DNA of 64,000 nt from Druceiella hillmani (Eukaryota > Arthropoda > Insecta > Lepidoptera > Hepialidae). The notes beneath the pieces are model-generated. The model ran no database searches and was not told the DNA's origin. It saw nothing but the letters and a program-made list of their open reading frames with translations. A program made the position numbers and the translations under genes. Where the stretch lies: assembly GCA_039881145.1 (NCBI GenBank), contig JAYKKI010000067.1, positions 506,001 to 570,000 on the forward strand. Reading direction: 5' to 3'. The first letter of the stretch is position 1. Every line of letters starts with the position of its first letter. Shown in pieces: positions 24,820 to 37,160 of the stretch.

Positions 24820-25125
24820 TTCGATTTTTTCCTTTGCTTGTGCTATGAGACCTGGCTTCTTGCCAATTTTTATGATTTTAGGTCAAAGAAAAGTAATCTA
24901 CAGGATTTGAATTTTTTGTTAGTATCAAAAATGCGGCATAAAGAGGCGTATATAAAGAGTTTTTTCATGGTGTTAACTTAGAATCTATATCTGTTTGTTA
25001 CTTAAAGGTACAGTAGAACTAAGTATTTGATATTAATTACAACTCGATACCTCCATGACAGACAGGCAGCGAAGTGATCCTATGAGAGTTCTTTTCTTCC
25101 TTTGACGTACGGAACCCTAAAAACA
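24820..25125. repeat. Insect dispersed repeat with 'acggaaccctaaaaa' end, left copy
   Basis: Features in order are 'cttgccaatttttatgattt', a 'tgacagacaggcagcgaagt' stretch, then 'gacgtacggaaccctaaaaa'. The same order occurs at 36860-37160. The layout (locate-the-motif block, cagacagac run, agtgatcctat, acggaaccct end) is that of a very common insect interspersed repeat. The element class is not certain. Confidence 0.65.
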
Positions 25126-27796
25126 TTTGCAATAAATACATATTGACATCATAAGCACTTCCATTGGATTATCATTTAAGAGTGGTGTACCTATAAAGTA
25201 AAAAAAAGTAAAATCACTACTCACCCTACCGGAATGTGTACCCCGTTATTGATGAGAACTCTTCCAACTTTGAATAAAATAATTTTACCTAACAAATACC
25301 GTAGAAAATGTGCTTGTCTAATGGTACCTTTATCTTGGACACACTGTTCTAAAGAATGGATGAACTATATATGACATATCTCGTACATATGATGATACAT
25401 CTTATACATTGATGTGATGTACATATTTTATACATGGATGGAAAAGTTCGGAATGGTTTCAGTAACTGATTATTTGGTGGGTGTATTTCCTTTGTTATTT
25501 AACTTTAATTTTACTTGTTACCTAAATAAATAATCTGTTTTATTTACTTCAATATTTTATTTCATACTTGATCCTGCGTACAAATATTTTTGTTCTGATC
25601 CCAAAATATTTAGTTTCTTTTATTATTCCCATGAAAATTCTTCTTATGCATTAATTCCATAAATACACGTATATAGCGCGTAGAATTTGTTTGTCTACCT
25701 TACTTAAGATCTGTGACATATTTATGTATCCTCGATGTATATAAAAGTTTTGAAGGAATTCCTCTTAATTCTTGCACAAACCGAAGAATACACCCTTCCC
25801 AATAAAGTGTATCTCCTTTGCGTAGATAGTATTAACTTACAGAATATTTGAGAATTACCATTTTTTTAAGATGATATCATTTGTGGCAAGATTAGCCAAA
25901 TTGCAATTTTAATTTTTTTGAAGTCATTTTAGAGCGGAAAACGGAGTTGTAAAGAAATTAATTTGATAGGTAGGAAGAAAACAATTCTTTTTTTAAATCC
26001 CGTTTTAGTTATATTTTTAAATATGTCAATTTAATCTCTGAATGCAATAAATTTTACCAAAAATTGATATTAAGATAATTTTACAATTTATTGATCGGTA
26101 TAAATATTTTTATTATTAGGCTCTTTAATTATCTTCTCACGACACTAATTATTTTATCGTCTGTTTAAAACAACGGAATGTGCTAATTGTGATTAAATTT
26201 TATCTTATAAATTAAAAAAAAATCTAATTACACATACGTTTACTATACACACACGTATATTACACATATGTATACTACACATTAATATATGTATTCGATT
26301 TTTTCACAAAAAGTAAACGCAATAAATTTTTCACTTCAAAATTTGTTATGTATAAGTTTTACAACATTTTGTGATGAATAAAAGAATCTGTTCGTAATGA
26401 GTGAAAACAGCTGGGTAATGACGTGGAACTATTCTTCACAAAGTAGAGTGTTTTTTGTATGAGGCAGTGTTACAAAAAATGGTGAGAGTGGGGATAGCGA
26501 GCTACGCAATCGTCATGCCTTAGCTCGAAAATTTCACAAGCAGCGTCTTTCATTATTTCTAAGAAATATATTGACATTTTGTGCACATATTAATTTTCTA
26601 GTAACATAAATAAATATACAATTTTCCAAAACATGTAAATACTGAGCGAAAGAATAGGGTTAAATCTTATATGTTTATTTGCAGTAACGATGGTAAACTT
26701 TAAACAAGTAAGTTTTCAGATACATTAGTTTTAATAACAGTAAAAACTGAAGTATGAAAACTGAAGTATGCTTATATATTTGAATAAAAATAGTTCGACC
26801 TTCATTTTTTGAATTCGACTGAATTGACAGGATACATTTTATAATGTTTACTTACACTTAATTAACCATTGTTACTGAAGAATCTTTACAGGTTTAGAAG
26901 TTATTTATATTGTGATCATTTTCAAAAGTACACGTGAAAAAAATGCTAATGATCTGAAATATTTGATACAACGTTACTGTCGTTCAATTCCATCTTGGAT
27001 GAAAAACTACGTGTTAAAATTATTATTATACAGAGTTAATTATTTCCAAATTTTGAGTATACATATTTCGTTTGATCACCGTACTACAATGTTCGTGAAG
27101 ATTGATGTTAAGAGTTAAATTTCACTATTGTCCAGAACACTGGAGTTGAAGTGATTGGAAGAAATCAATATTTCTACACACATTCAATATTAATATAAGA
27201 ACCGTGTTTCATAAATTGCTTAACATTAAAGTTTACTATTAGATTTTCCAAATGTCAATATTATAGCAAATGGTTTAAGTTAAAGTTTTTTTCGAATACG
27301 TTTCGATACGCAGCTTTAAAAAATCGAAACCGCGCTTTTGCGATTACAGCCGTAATGCGGCTGTATGGAAGGTTATGGAAGTGCCTGATTTTATTGAAGA
27401 AATTTTTATACACATCCTTCGTATAAGTGACTGTCACGATTTCACAAATACTAAGTCCTTAAATCACTTAAGCTGTTATGTGATTGTTCTAAGTGTGAAG
27501 CAAATATGTGTTCGAAAGGATGTATATAATAGAGTAAATTATTTAAACATAATGTATCTAATCGCTACTTATGACGATATTCAATATAAGTAGATACATT
27601 TATTTTATTATCGCATTATTTGTCTTGCAGTATTATCGCAATACGAATAAATAGAATATGAAAACAGCGCCAAGACAATGTATAAAAGAAGCTAACCGGA
27701 AAAAAGTCATAATGGCATAGTGCGCTGAAAGTGTTAAAACTACAACATACTTTTTGATTTCGCGTGCCATTTTCTGATAGTTGTCATCTATGATAT

Positions 27797-27891
27797 TTAT
27801 TGAAAGTAAAAAATAATTTCAGAATATAAACATTAAAGTGATCTCAATTTTGATATATTTTTTATAAAAAAATACATATTTCATTAGAAAT
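27797..27891. repeat. 95-bp direct repeat, first copy
   Basis: Identical to 28318-28412 except for five transitions, so about 95% identity. This is much closer than the two segmental copies are to each other, implying a later event inside the private left-copy insertion. Confidence 0.95.
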
Positions 27892-28045
27892 CGTTCCGTA
27901 TCTCGAAAGGAGAAAAACTGAACTCTTGTCATGTAGATGTGTGTCACATACATTATCGATCGAGCGAGCGAAAAATAGTTTCCGACTCCACTGTTATCAC
28001 TCAGGGCGGTATGTTATAATAGACAACCCATAGGATAAAACTAAC

Positions 28046-28261
28046 TTGTTCAGTTTTCCACATGTTTTCAGGTCTATAAATATTTGGAGGTTAGATACTT
28101 CAAAAGAAAAAATAAAACCCTCACAAGATGTCGCACCTGTCAGCCTACCTGTCTCGAATGAAAAAAAAATTAGGGTTCTTAATTCAAAAGTAAAAAAAAT
28201 CAAAAGCCTTCAAAATCATTTACGTATAAATCTGTTCGGATCTAAGTACATAGAAAATTAG
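28046..28261 (+). pseudogene. Coding-like fragment between direct repeats
   Basis: The second part of this 71-codon frame looks coding: a polypyrimidine-AG (tgttttcag) ends at 28070, and downstream residues read SQDVAPVSLPVSNEKK and KIRVLNSKVKKIKSLQNHL, a basic heptad-like stretch. The tail resembles the coiled coil that follows the THAP domain in P-type transposases, but the match is weak and no zinc finger is visible. It sits between the 95-bp direct repeats, within DNA absent from the right duplicate. It could be a mobile-element exon or a chance frame. Confidence 0.3.
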
Positions 28262-28317
28262 AGTTCGTCATAGTTAATACATCTTATTAACATATTATTT
28301 GCACTACATTTTGACAC

Positions 28318-28412
28318 TTATTGAAAGTAAAAAATAATTTCAGAATGTAAATATTAAAGTGATCTTAATTTTGATATATTTTCTATAAAAAAATACACAT
28401 TTCATTAGAAAT
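28318..28412. repeat. 95-bp direct repeat, second copy
   Basis: Partner of 27797-27891, leaving 426 bases between the copies. The two could be short terminal direct repeats of a small element, or the remains of a 521-bp tandem duplication. Confidence 0.95.
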
Positions 28413-29334
28413 TTTTCATATAAAAATTCAAGAGGCATAAAAATAGTACTCAACAATTTTTCTTAAATTTTGTGTATCATATGCGATATCAATTGAAAGG
28501 GCTTGATATTAATAAAAGAAAAATATGTTTCATAGGTTTAAATTGATTATTTGAAAATATACGCTAAAAGATATGCAAGAATAGATCATTTATCCTCCCT
28601 TCATTTTCGAAAATAATAAAAAACAGGGTTGGCAAAATCTAATTGAAACATTAAAGGAAGACTAGCGATAGTCCTATATTTAATCATTTTTAAAATATTC
28701 TTCATGCTTTTAGGCCTGAAAAATATATAATATTCAATACATTTACGATGTTAGAAATTAATACCAAAAATATTAATTTTCCATATAAATATTTAGAGTT
28801 GGCGTTAACATTTTCGTCACTATCAGTGTATTACAAAAACACCTAATAATTTTCTTACATTTGGTATTCTGTTCTTTAACACTGCTGTAAGATACAATCC
28901 ATATCTCACAGTTATAACTCTCAGAAAACATTTAAAGCAAAAACTTGAAACCGCATATACACATACCAATACTTATTCAAAATATTATAAGAAAATTTAG
29001 GAAAGGGCAAATGAAGGGATCAGTTTTAAATATTTTTATTATTTAATTTGTTGGCTAAATTATACCTAGTTTATTAACGTTGAAAATGGCCTCACCCCAT
29101 GTACTGATGGGTTAATACTGACAAGCAATTGCTTTAACTCTCAAGACACGTCTCATCTTCTTTCGATGGATTTAGTTAAGTCTGGTGAAGGCCATCATGC
29201 CCAATATGGTACTTAGTTATTCATTTGTCTGTTCGTAGTCATATAGCTACTATATTAATATCGCAATTGTATCAAGTATTATGGATTACACGGAATTAGT
29301 TTGATCTTCTTGATATCTTCGTCGCATTAATGGA

Positions 29335-29364
29335 AATTTGCGCACAATCAAAAGTGCGCAAATT
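29335..29364. repeat. Perfect 11-bp hairpin
   Basis: AATTTGCGCAC and GTGCGCAAATT pair exactly around an 8-nt loop. The right duplicate keeps only the left arm ('attcgcgcac' near 40227) and has lost the partner. Confidence 0.85.
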
Positions 29365-29459
29365 AAAAGTGCGTAAAGTTATTCTAGGTATATAATTGGA
29401 TTATTAAATATAATAATTTTTTCTCAACTATAATTTCTGTCTTCGATCAAAGTCGACAT

Positions 29460-31330
29460 AAACTAATACGTTTTTAACCGTAACTTCTTCTTTATATTTA
29501 TAATACCGTAAGTCAGAGTTTTTCCTAATTTATATAAATCATTCTCTATTGTGCCGTAACTAGAATTCTGCTTCTGAGGCCATTGGTAGCTAGTCAGTAA
29601 AGAACCTTCTTACGATCAGTTATGAAAATCGTTGTAAATCTTAGTCAACAGGACGTTCAGTAGAGAGTCTGTATTTAAGATAAAAGTTCCCATTCTTAAG
29701 CTTCCTGACCAAAATCTTTACTACCCCATAAAACACCATTATTTTACCTGTCCTAAGAAATATATTATTTATGAGTGTTCGCATCATGAACCAGATGGAG
29801 TCCTTGACGTCCACATAAACCGATTTCTTTTAATATAATGCACTGAAAGGTTCGATATCAGTATATCGGTACTTCGGATTATTTATATGCCTGGAACTTA
29901 TTACCTTTTCTAGAAAAGTCCGAACTCGTAGCTTATTAATGGCTTATTACACGAACCGATAAATATATTTTGATCTCTTGGGACGTCACAAAATATTTAA
30001 ATTTATATTAACAAAATAATTATAAAATAGAGAAAAAATAACAAGCATTTATTTGCTTGTTATTTTTTGTTTTTTTTTTTATTTCTAATTATTTTGTTAA
30101 TAAAGCAAGTAGTTTGAATACTTTACTCGAAGTACAATTTATGGAAATGACATAATGTTAAAAAATATTGTTATGTGCATTCTACCCATGGAATCGAGTT
30201 CATTACAAAAGAGATTTGTTAGTTATATTTGTTGTTTTTTAAATTGCTTTTTGCTCAAGGATTGTGAGTTAAGCTTGTTAATTAAATTAATTTTACTACA
30301 ATTTTAATAAAAAATCTAATACACAATCATTGTGTAACAAACAATTACAGGATCAATAAATTAACCTAACAAAAAATCAGGTACAAATTGTCTTAACACG
30401 ATATAACCATGGCAACAACAACATATTTCTACTATAGACGCATAGTTTCTTATAAATGTTATCGCGTAGTAGTGAATAACTTTGAGATTATTCCTGAAAA
30501 GACATTCGCCGTCAAATGGGTATTTTCACTTACGCATTATTTATATGTGAAATATATACACCTTTGTGTAAAATAATTATAAATATCAGTTTAAATATTA
30601 TTTTTGTTGGTCCTTCGGTTTTTAAAAATATTCAAATTTGCAGTTTATAAGTGACTTGTAAAAAAAACCTTTTCTGCGTCACCTTTTCTAGACGACAAGT
30701 GTTTTGTATTAATTTGGAAGAAAAAATTACATAGCTGGTCATAAAAAAATTATAGATGTCCAAGAAGTTACAGAGGAAATGGATTTCATATATTTAAATG
30801 GAAATAGTTGCGAGCAGAATTTACTTCTTTAAAAATAAATTTTATTTCACCGGTCATCAATAATTTTCTCATTTATTACGCTTTATGTGAGTGTTATGAA
30901 ATAATGATCGCTTTATTATTTTTTCTTTGTCGTTTCGTTTGATTACTTTGCATTCTCTTTTTGCATTGATTTTTTTTCTAATAAATTTTGAATTTTCACT
31001 TGTCGTTATCCTTTGTATAAATAAGATATTCCTGGAAAGGTTTTAGGAGCCATTTCAAATTGCATTTATTGAGGAAAAGTGGACCCTTTAACTAAGTAAG
31101 TGATATTTGATTTCAGGATTTTATTTCAAGTAGTTATAGACATTTTTGCAAATTTGAGAAATTTGCATGATAAAACCAATTTCAATCATGAATGCAAATA
31201 TTTTATTCGTTATCGCCCTTAATTTTCTTTTTATCAAACGATTTTAAAAGCGGAGTTATGAAACAACCAATTGTATTGAAATGTATAAAATAGGCAACAC
31301 TCTATATAAATATAAATATCAATGTCATCT
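29460..31330. other. AT-rich non-coding DNA between the duplicated blocks
   Basis: Apart from the nested hairpin at 30009-30100, no gene, RNA or transposase remnant was recognised. The patch 29570-29960 is a little GC-richer but has no readable frame. Confidence 0.55.
30009..30100. repeat. Nested hairpin of about 92 bp
   Basis: The outer arms TTAACAAAATAATT (30009-30022) and AATTATTTTGTTAA (30087-30100) are exact reverse complements. The inner arms AAAAAATAACAAGCA (30033-30047) and TGCTTGTTATTTTTT (30054-30068) are also exact, around a 6-nt loop. The two stems are joined by AT-rich bulges, giving a small foldback unit. Confidence 0.85.
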
Positions 31331-31439
31331 ATCAATATATCTCTTACCGATAAGGCAGTGTTCATGAGAAACGCATTCGCTCGATTGTTTTTTCGTTGAC
31401 TTATCTCGCAAAAGTGGTCTCCATGAAAATTCTTTTAAC

Positions 31440-31860
31440 GAGATAATATACAACGTATATCCATCCTGAAGGTCTATTTTAAATATTGGTGAAAGAATTT
31501 TTGAAACTGCATGAGTAGTTTCGGAAATCACCTCCTACATCCAAACTTACAAAATTTTACTTTTTTGTAAGATATGAAGAAAAATTTAACGGGTTAATAT
31601 ACAACCTACATACATCCTGAAGGTCCTTTCTAAATATTGGTGACAGAATTTTTGAAATCGAATCAATAGTTTCGGCGAATACCTCCAAGTCCATGCTTAC
31701 ACAATTTAACTTTTTAATATTATCTGAAAAAAATACTAAAGCGGTAATATACAACCTATGTCAATCCTGTCTAAATTTTGGAGAAAGAATTTTTTAAATC
31801 GAATGAGTAGTTCCGGAGATTACCTACATACAAATTTACGAACTGTTACACTTTTTTTAA
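31440..31860. repeat. Three-unit degenerate tandem array, period about 150 bp
   Basis: The phrase 'aatatacaac(c/g)ta' recurs at about 31444, 31596 and 31746. Each copy is followed by 'catcctgaaggtc', 'ctaaatattggtgaaagaat' (or close variants), 'aaatcgaatgagtagtttcgg' pieces and 'ttacaaaattt'. The text resembles the insect repeat that reads 'aaatcggttcagtagtt(t/c)cggagatta'. The small minus-strand frames here (65 and 68 codons) are translations of the repeat. Confidence 0.85.
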
Positions 31861-31879
31861 AGCACTGAACTTATGATTT

Positions 31880-32060
31880 TATTCCTCTTAAAACTTTATA
31901 CTGGACGCTATACATGAAAATCAATATTTAAGAAGTTAACGCCAAAAAATAGTTATTTTTACGTTTTTCCTGAATGATAATGGTGATTTGAATGATTTTA
32001 TTTGTATCATTGCCCATCAGTGTATTTAATTCTAAGGTGTAGATAACACAAAATTTCTTG
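31880..32060. repeat. Dispersed repeat, copy 2 (partner 14620-14790)
   Basis: This is the direct-orientation partner of the 14.7 kb repeat, with the best match over 31960-32035. It adjoins the 150-bp array and the second LINE fragment, so this interval is a stack of repeat insertions. Confidence 0.7.
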
Positions 32061-32149
32061 TATATATTTAAGTATTGTTTATAATTTATATTCATTTTTA
32101 GAATTAATTAATGGAAAATACTATTAGAATTCTAAGTTCCGGTTTCCTG

Positions 32150-32330
32150 CGTGCAATGTGGCCAAAGTATCTGAGGATTCTTTGGTAGCAGATGATATAC
32201 AGTGTGGTTTTGATTCTACGTTGTTGTCGTCCAAGGTATTCGAGGCATTCGTCTCCAACACCACATCTTAAAACCGTCGATCTCCTTACCCTCCACCGAT
32301 CTAATTGTCCACAACTCAGGTCAGGTTCTA
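32150..32330 (-). pseudogene. RTE-type LINE reverse transcriptase fragment, copy 2
   Basis: Reading the minus strand from about 32325: ELWTIRSVEGKEIDGFKMWC, WRRMPRIPW, then a frameshift and RRIKTTLYIICYQRILRYFGH, ending near 32150. It aligns with 16890-17100 of copy 1. At the place where copy 1 has two stops after MWC, this copy keeps W-RR. Only about 60 residues remain, with no polymerase or endonuclease core, so it is inactive. Confidence 0.75.
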
Positions 32331-32739
32331 TTATGTTGTCATCTTACCCTAAATATTTTTTTAAATATCTTCAAGTACAAATAGTCAAATTCTACAGTTT
32401 TCTTACCCTAACTAATATAATACAAAAATATGTTTGTTTGTGCTTTTTAACCATCACACTCACAATAGAGCAACCGATTAACGTGACTATGCCATATAGT
32501 CGTAGGTTTGGAAAATAATATAGAATACTCTTTATAATGAAAAAATTATAAATTAAAATTTAAAAAATTACACAAATTTAATAAGAAAACATGTCAGAAC
32601 AGAGTGAAAAATTCACGATTTTTTGAATCGTTATATATGCAAGATAAAGTAGCAATAGAATCATTCAATTTAAGCCTTAATTTGGAATCCTACCTATAAT
32701 GACATAAATTCACAATTGTGTTTGTTTCTTCACATTATT

Positions 32740-33500
32740 TTTTTTGCACAGAGATAGTCCGCTTACCAGGAAATAATATAGGCTACTTTATATACCAAGA
32801 AATTTTAATCTAACTAATATTGTAATTCTAAGTAATGTTATAAATGTGCATTTATTTGTCCTTCTTTCACGTCGCGATGGAGCTACGAATCGATGTGAGT
32901 TTTACACAGAGATGTTTGGCAGGTTTGGAAATGACAAGCTATTTTATAAACCGAGAAATATCATCCTAACAAATGTTATAATCCCAACTAATATTTGAAA
33001 TGCGAAAACGCTTTGGATTATCCTTATTACCTATGACAACGTAACTACATTTCAGCGTGATTTTATGCACGTATATAATTCTTGGGCCACAAAAGAACAT
33101 AGGCTATTTTCCAACCATGGAAATCTCAATCTAACTAGGATTATAATTTTAACTACTACTTCTTTCATGTCGCAACGGGGTAATAGATTGAAATGGTTTA
33201 TTGCACAATGATGGTTGGCGGCCGGAAAATTACCCAGGAAATTTCATGCTATCAGTCATTGTAATCCCAAAAAATATTCAAAATTCGAATCAACATATCC
33301 AAACGGAGCACAGTGTAGACCTGAATTTGAGGGATAGCATTTAGCGATTGGAGAATTACATAAGCTACTTTTCATTCCGGTAAATCTCATTCTAAGTAAT
33401 ATTATAACCCAGTCTAAAATTTTAATGCAAAAGTGTGTTTGTTTGTCCGTCTTTCATGTAGTAACAAAACAACAAATCAACGAAATTTTTTGCAATTATA
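32740..33500. repeat. Degenerate tandem array, period about 130-160 bp
   Basis: Monomers begin at about 32741, 32903, 33061, 33197, 33331 and 33484. Shared pieces are 'tt(t/a)tgcacagagatag', 'ggaaat(a)atataggctac', 'ctaactaatattgtaatt' and 'tttgtccttctttcacgtcg'. These are the phrases of a common insect repeat ('...ttcacgtcgcaacggagcaac...'). Five to six units are visible, each diverged. The array runs directly into 33500-33780, which is the reverse complement of 21610-21880. Confidence 0.8.
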
Positions 33501-34199
33501 TAGTTGACGGACCGAGAAATGATATACATTTTTTCTTATTTTGAGAAAACTTATTTCTTTGGGAAAATTTTGATTTGAATTAAAATCAATGCAATTTTTT
33601 ATAAAGTGATAATCGGAGGGTCGGAAAATGATGTAGGCTGCTTCTTATCGTAAAAAGAAACTCATTCTTTTGAGACAATTTCTATTTCAAACAAAAAATA
33701 CACACGAATAACGAAGCAACGTCGCGAGGGCATCAACGGAACTTCCTGTTTTCATGTATTTTTTGAAGCGCCCCGTATGGAATATACGGTAGCAAAAAAA
33801 TCACTCCCTTTAATTCGTAAGACAGAAACATATTTATTATTATTGTCACTTGTATTATAAAGTCAGGAAAATAAAATTTTAGTATTTCATTTTCTTTAAA
33901 CATTCTACATTGAGCTGGATGTTTTAATTTTTCGTTGTAAGTTTTAAACTAAAACGGACAAAAGTTTTAGAGTTATGGTTTATGAAAAACTTGTTCTTAC
34001 TTTTGTAGAGAACAAAATAAATTTGTTATATTTGTTTATCCGCGTTTCATTTATTTACGTTTATTCAAAATTGAAATCAAAATTAATAAATATACGAAAT
34101 AAATACATTTTTTTCTTAATAGTTTATTCACTAAAATAATGTATTAAACTGATAAGAGAAGTGCTTTAAATAGTTGAATAAATGAGCTGAAATATAAAG

Positions 34200-34790
34200 T
34201 AATAATAGTAAGACTGGAAAATGATTAATTCGATTATCAATAAAACGCTAGAATGGCTACGGCGAGATAATGTAAAATTCCAACATGATTTAAGTAATCA
34301 TACCCGTACAATCTGTCAGCAAAGTAATAATATCCGATTGATAACGGCGAATTCAAAAATCAATTCGAACCAACTCAGCACAAATGTCAAATAAGTTAAG
34401 TTACAAGAATGCTAGTTAAATCACAACATCCGATGGATAGCAGCATGCCATTAAGAAGCAATTCAGCGTAAACGTCAAGTAAATTAACCTATCAAAACGC
34501 TGCCAAAACAGCTATGTAAACGCTGCCACAAACATTCGATGGATGTTACTTTCCCAAAAAGAAAGTCAGCAAAAACATTCAATAAAACCAAGCTTCTCAG
34601 AATACAAGCGTCAGCAAAGGAGAGATATAAAATAGAGTCCGAGCACTGACGAGGAAAGGCCAGGACCAGCCACCGTCTCAACATTGATAAGAAATTTCAT
34701 TAACATTGTTCAGTATTTTTAATATTGTCGTTAACATGTCGCTTCCTTGCCCTTCACCACGCCCCTATATTTTTTTCTCCCTCCCCCTCT
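34200..34790. mobile_element. Private insertion with LTR-like promoter features
   Basis: The left duplicate has about 110 bases where this copy has about 650, so roughly 500-590 bases were inserted here (or lost there). The inserted text is GC-richer, with repeated phrases such as 'tccgatggatagcagcatgc', 'aaacgctgcca' and '(g)tcagca(a)a'. A TATA-like 'agatataaaatagagtccga' lies near 34622-34641, then a pyrimidine-rich end near 34750-34790. This looks like a solo LTR, but TG/CA ends and a target-site duplication were not identified. Confidence 0.4.
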
Positions 34791-36099
34791 GGTACAATCT
34801 ATTTATTTATTAAAAAGATCAAATTAAAAACAGAATTGATGAACTAATTGCCTCAATCAATGCAAATCAACCCCTTTAAACGCAAATACCGTTTTATATG
34901 GCAATCCCAATTTTCTATGTCAAATCACGAAATGTTAAAGTGCGTTGAACTGGAGAGGTATTACGTAGCATTTAAGTGAGGCTTAGGCTTAACAACACTT
35001 ATGAATACACTTTGTTGATTTAGGATGTCTGTTGAATATTCATAATAAGGGAGCCTTACATTCAAGCAAAAAGGAAAATAGTTTTAAATTAAATTACATA
35101 TTTACATATGATATCAAATATTTAAATAACTTAATCATAGTAGTTTTTAGTTTAATGTGACGTTATTAATTAACACATTCCTTACCAATAACTAAAGTAT
35201 GGAGTAAGTTAATAATGAACAAAAATATTCTCAGAAGATTAAAAAAATATAATGCAGTGAATCAATTGCGAACAAATAAAATACAATTGTGTCTAAACTC
35301 GCGAATCGAGCAGGAGAACAAGTCGATATGGGATATTCAACGATGAATGTATATTTATAATTTATGGAATATTTCTCGTAAACAGTTTTGTTTTGAAATT
35401 ATTCTATTACCATCTGCACTTTATCAATTATTTTTTTCAATTAAAAAGTAAAACCGAACATATGTTTCTTTTATAAGTAATGATTTACTTTAATACTTAT
35501 TACAAAAATTAATACAAATAATACAAAATATAAGAATGCATATATATACATTGGAAAAAGTATGCATGTACTTATATTACTTGCTAAGTACTAGGCCTGG
35601 ATTAATCGTAAAATATCCCGCTAAAAACGATACTAAATGACGATAGTAACACCATCTTATTTCAGTTAACATTTTAAATTTCGGGACGTTCATTATGAAA
35701 ACAGTCAAACGCCGGATGGCCTGTTAAAAATATTTAAATTACAGTTTGAAAATTTTTAAAAAGGATATATTTTTTACAATTGGCTATAATATTATAAATT
35801 TCAACGTTGTGACTTTAAAATCTTATATTCTTTTTTTAAATATTAATTTTTCTTTGCTTTCCTTTTTGAAAATCTACTTATCAGTTGGGCCAAGTAAAAA
35901 CAAAAAACCTGACAAGAAAAGTGAATTAATATTTGTCTGTCCGTAAAATCAAAATATACTGAACCAACAAAGCTAAAATTGGGAATTTAATATAAAATAT
36001 TAATATGTTTGAGACATTCAGTAACAAGGTAGAGCGAAAGCATATACTTTTTGACATAACCTACATACAAGATACACACATGGTTGAACACACATTGTG

Positions 36100-36159
36100 T
36101 TATTGCGAGTACTGTTTACTATGTTATAGTTATTGCGAACACTGTTTATTATGTTGTAG
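36100..36159. repeat. Two-copy 30-bp tandem repeat
   Basis: The units are 36100-36129 and 36130-36159. Each reads 'ttattgcga...actgttta' then '...atgtt(a/g)tag', with four differences between them. Confidence 0.9.
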
Positions 36160-36859
36160 ATTATAAAATAACTTTTCAGTTCATCAAGAAGTATGGGGTC
36201 CAATATTAAGTCTACGAAGAAATAACAAATATTGCCAAGCAACTTTACGAAAAGAATTTATTCAGGTCACTTTAAGGTGGATGACTTTATAATTAATGAA
36301 AAAAAAGATATCACATACTAAAGAACAAAACAGTATTTGATATTTGAAAATCTTACGTATGCTATTATATGTATGCATATGTGTATGAATATATACACAC
36401 ACACATGTATACACATTTGTATACCGAATTAACTTGTACAAAACACAAGTTAATTCTAAATGAATTACAAATTTTATATTAATTACGAATGCGATGTTCA
36501 TGAATTTAAACATATTTTCCTCAAGAAAAAAATTCATTAGTGTACTTGTGAAAGCATTTCACCAATATTTTATTTTGGCTGATAGGCATAGGAAGTTAAA
36601 CGATTAAAAAAACCTGACAACAGCGAGTGAAACCACTACGAAGATTCCATACGCGGTCCATTTCGGCATTCATAAACATTTAATGTAACATTAAATGTTA
36701 TATTCGTATTAATATTACTATTAAATTATTTGTAAATTTTTTATTTCTTAGAACGAAAATATATTGCCTACTTTATTTTTCACAGGCATATTTAACAAAA
36801 TATTTTTTTACGTGATATAATTACAAATTCACGACTTTCGTTAATCTGTACTTATGTCA

Positions 36860-37160
36860 TATAAAAAGATATGTTTTTCTTTGCTTGTGCCGTGACACCT
36901 TACATCTTGCCAAATTTCATGATTCTTGGTCAACAGTAAGTACCTTACAGGTTTTGAATGGCTGTATTTTCCGGGGTTTTTTACGTTGCCTTAGAAGCTT
37001 GAGTTTTTATAGCTCCAAGGGACCGTAGATATAAGTATTTGATATTAATTTCAACTTGATACTTCCACGTGTTTCTGAGAAAAAGGGTCTTAATGCACAG
37101 ACAGACAGACAAAGGAGTGAAAGGTTCCTTTCTTTATTTTGACTTACGGAACCCTAAAAA
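36860..37160. repeat. Insect dispersed repeat with 'acggaaccctaaaaa' end, right copy
   Basis: Counterpart of 24820-25125. This copy keeps more of the usual text, including 'cttgccaaatttcatgattc', 'ttctgagaaaaagggtctt', 'acagacagacagacaaagga' and 'ttacggaaccctaaaaacat'. Confidence 0.7.

Larger units (their letters stand above)
22965..29456. repeat. Segmental duplication, left copy
   Basis: The block is similar in the same orientation to 33770-41103. Anchor pairs: 23510/34797 (atttatttatt...aaaaacagaattgat), 24430/35705 (cagtcaaacgccggat), 25110/37140 (acggaaccctaaaaacattt), 26430/38450 (caaagtagagtgttttttt), 29066/39945 (ttatacctagtttattaacg), 29225/40113 (atttgtctg onward) and 29433/41075 (cttcgatcaaagtcgacata). 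Identity varies from high over short runs to barely alignable. A private insertion lies at about 27.64-28.78 kb. The block contains no convincing gene. Confidence 0.85.

Noticed and set aside
31440..33500. CRISPR array
   Set aside because: The repeat units are 130-160 bp, degenerate and contiguous without unique spacers, and the sequence is eukaryotic.
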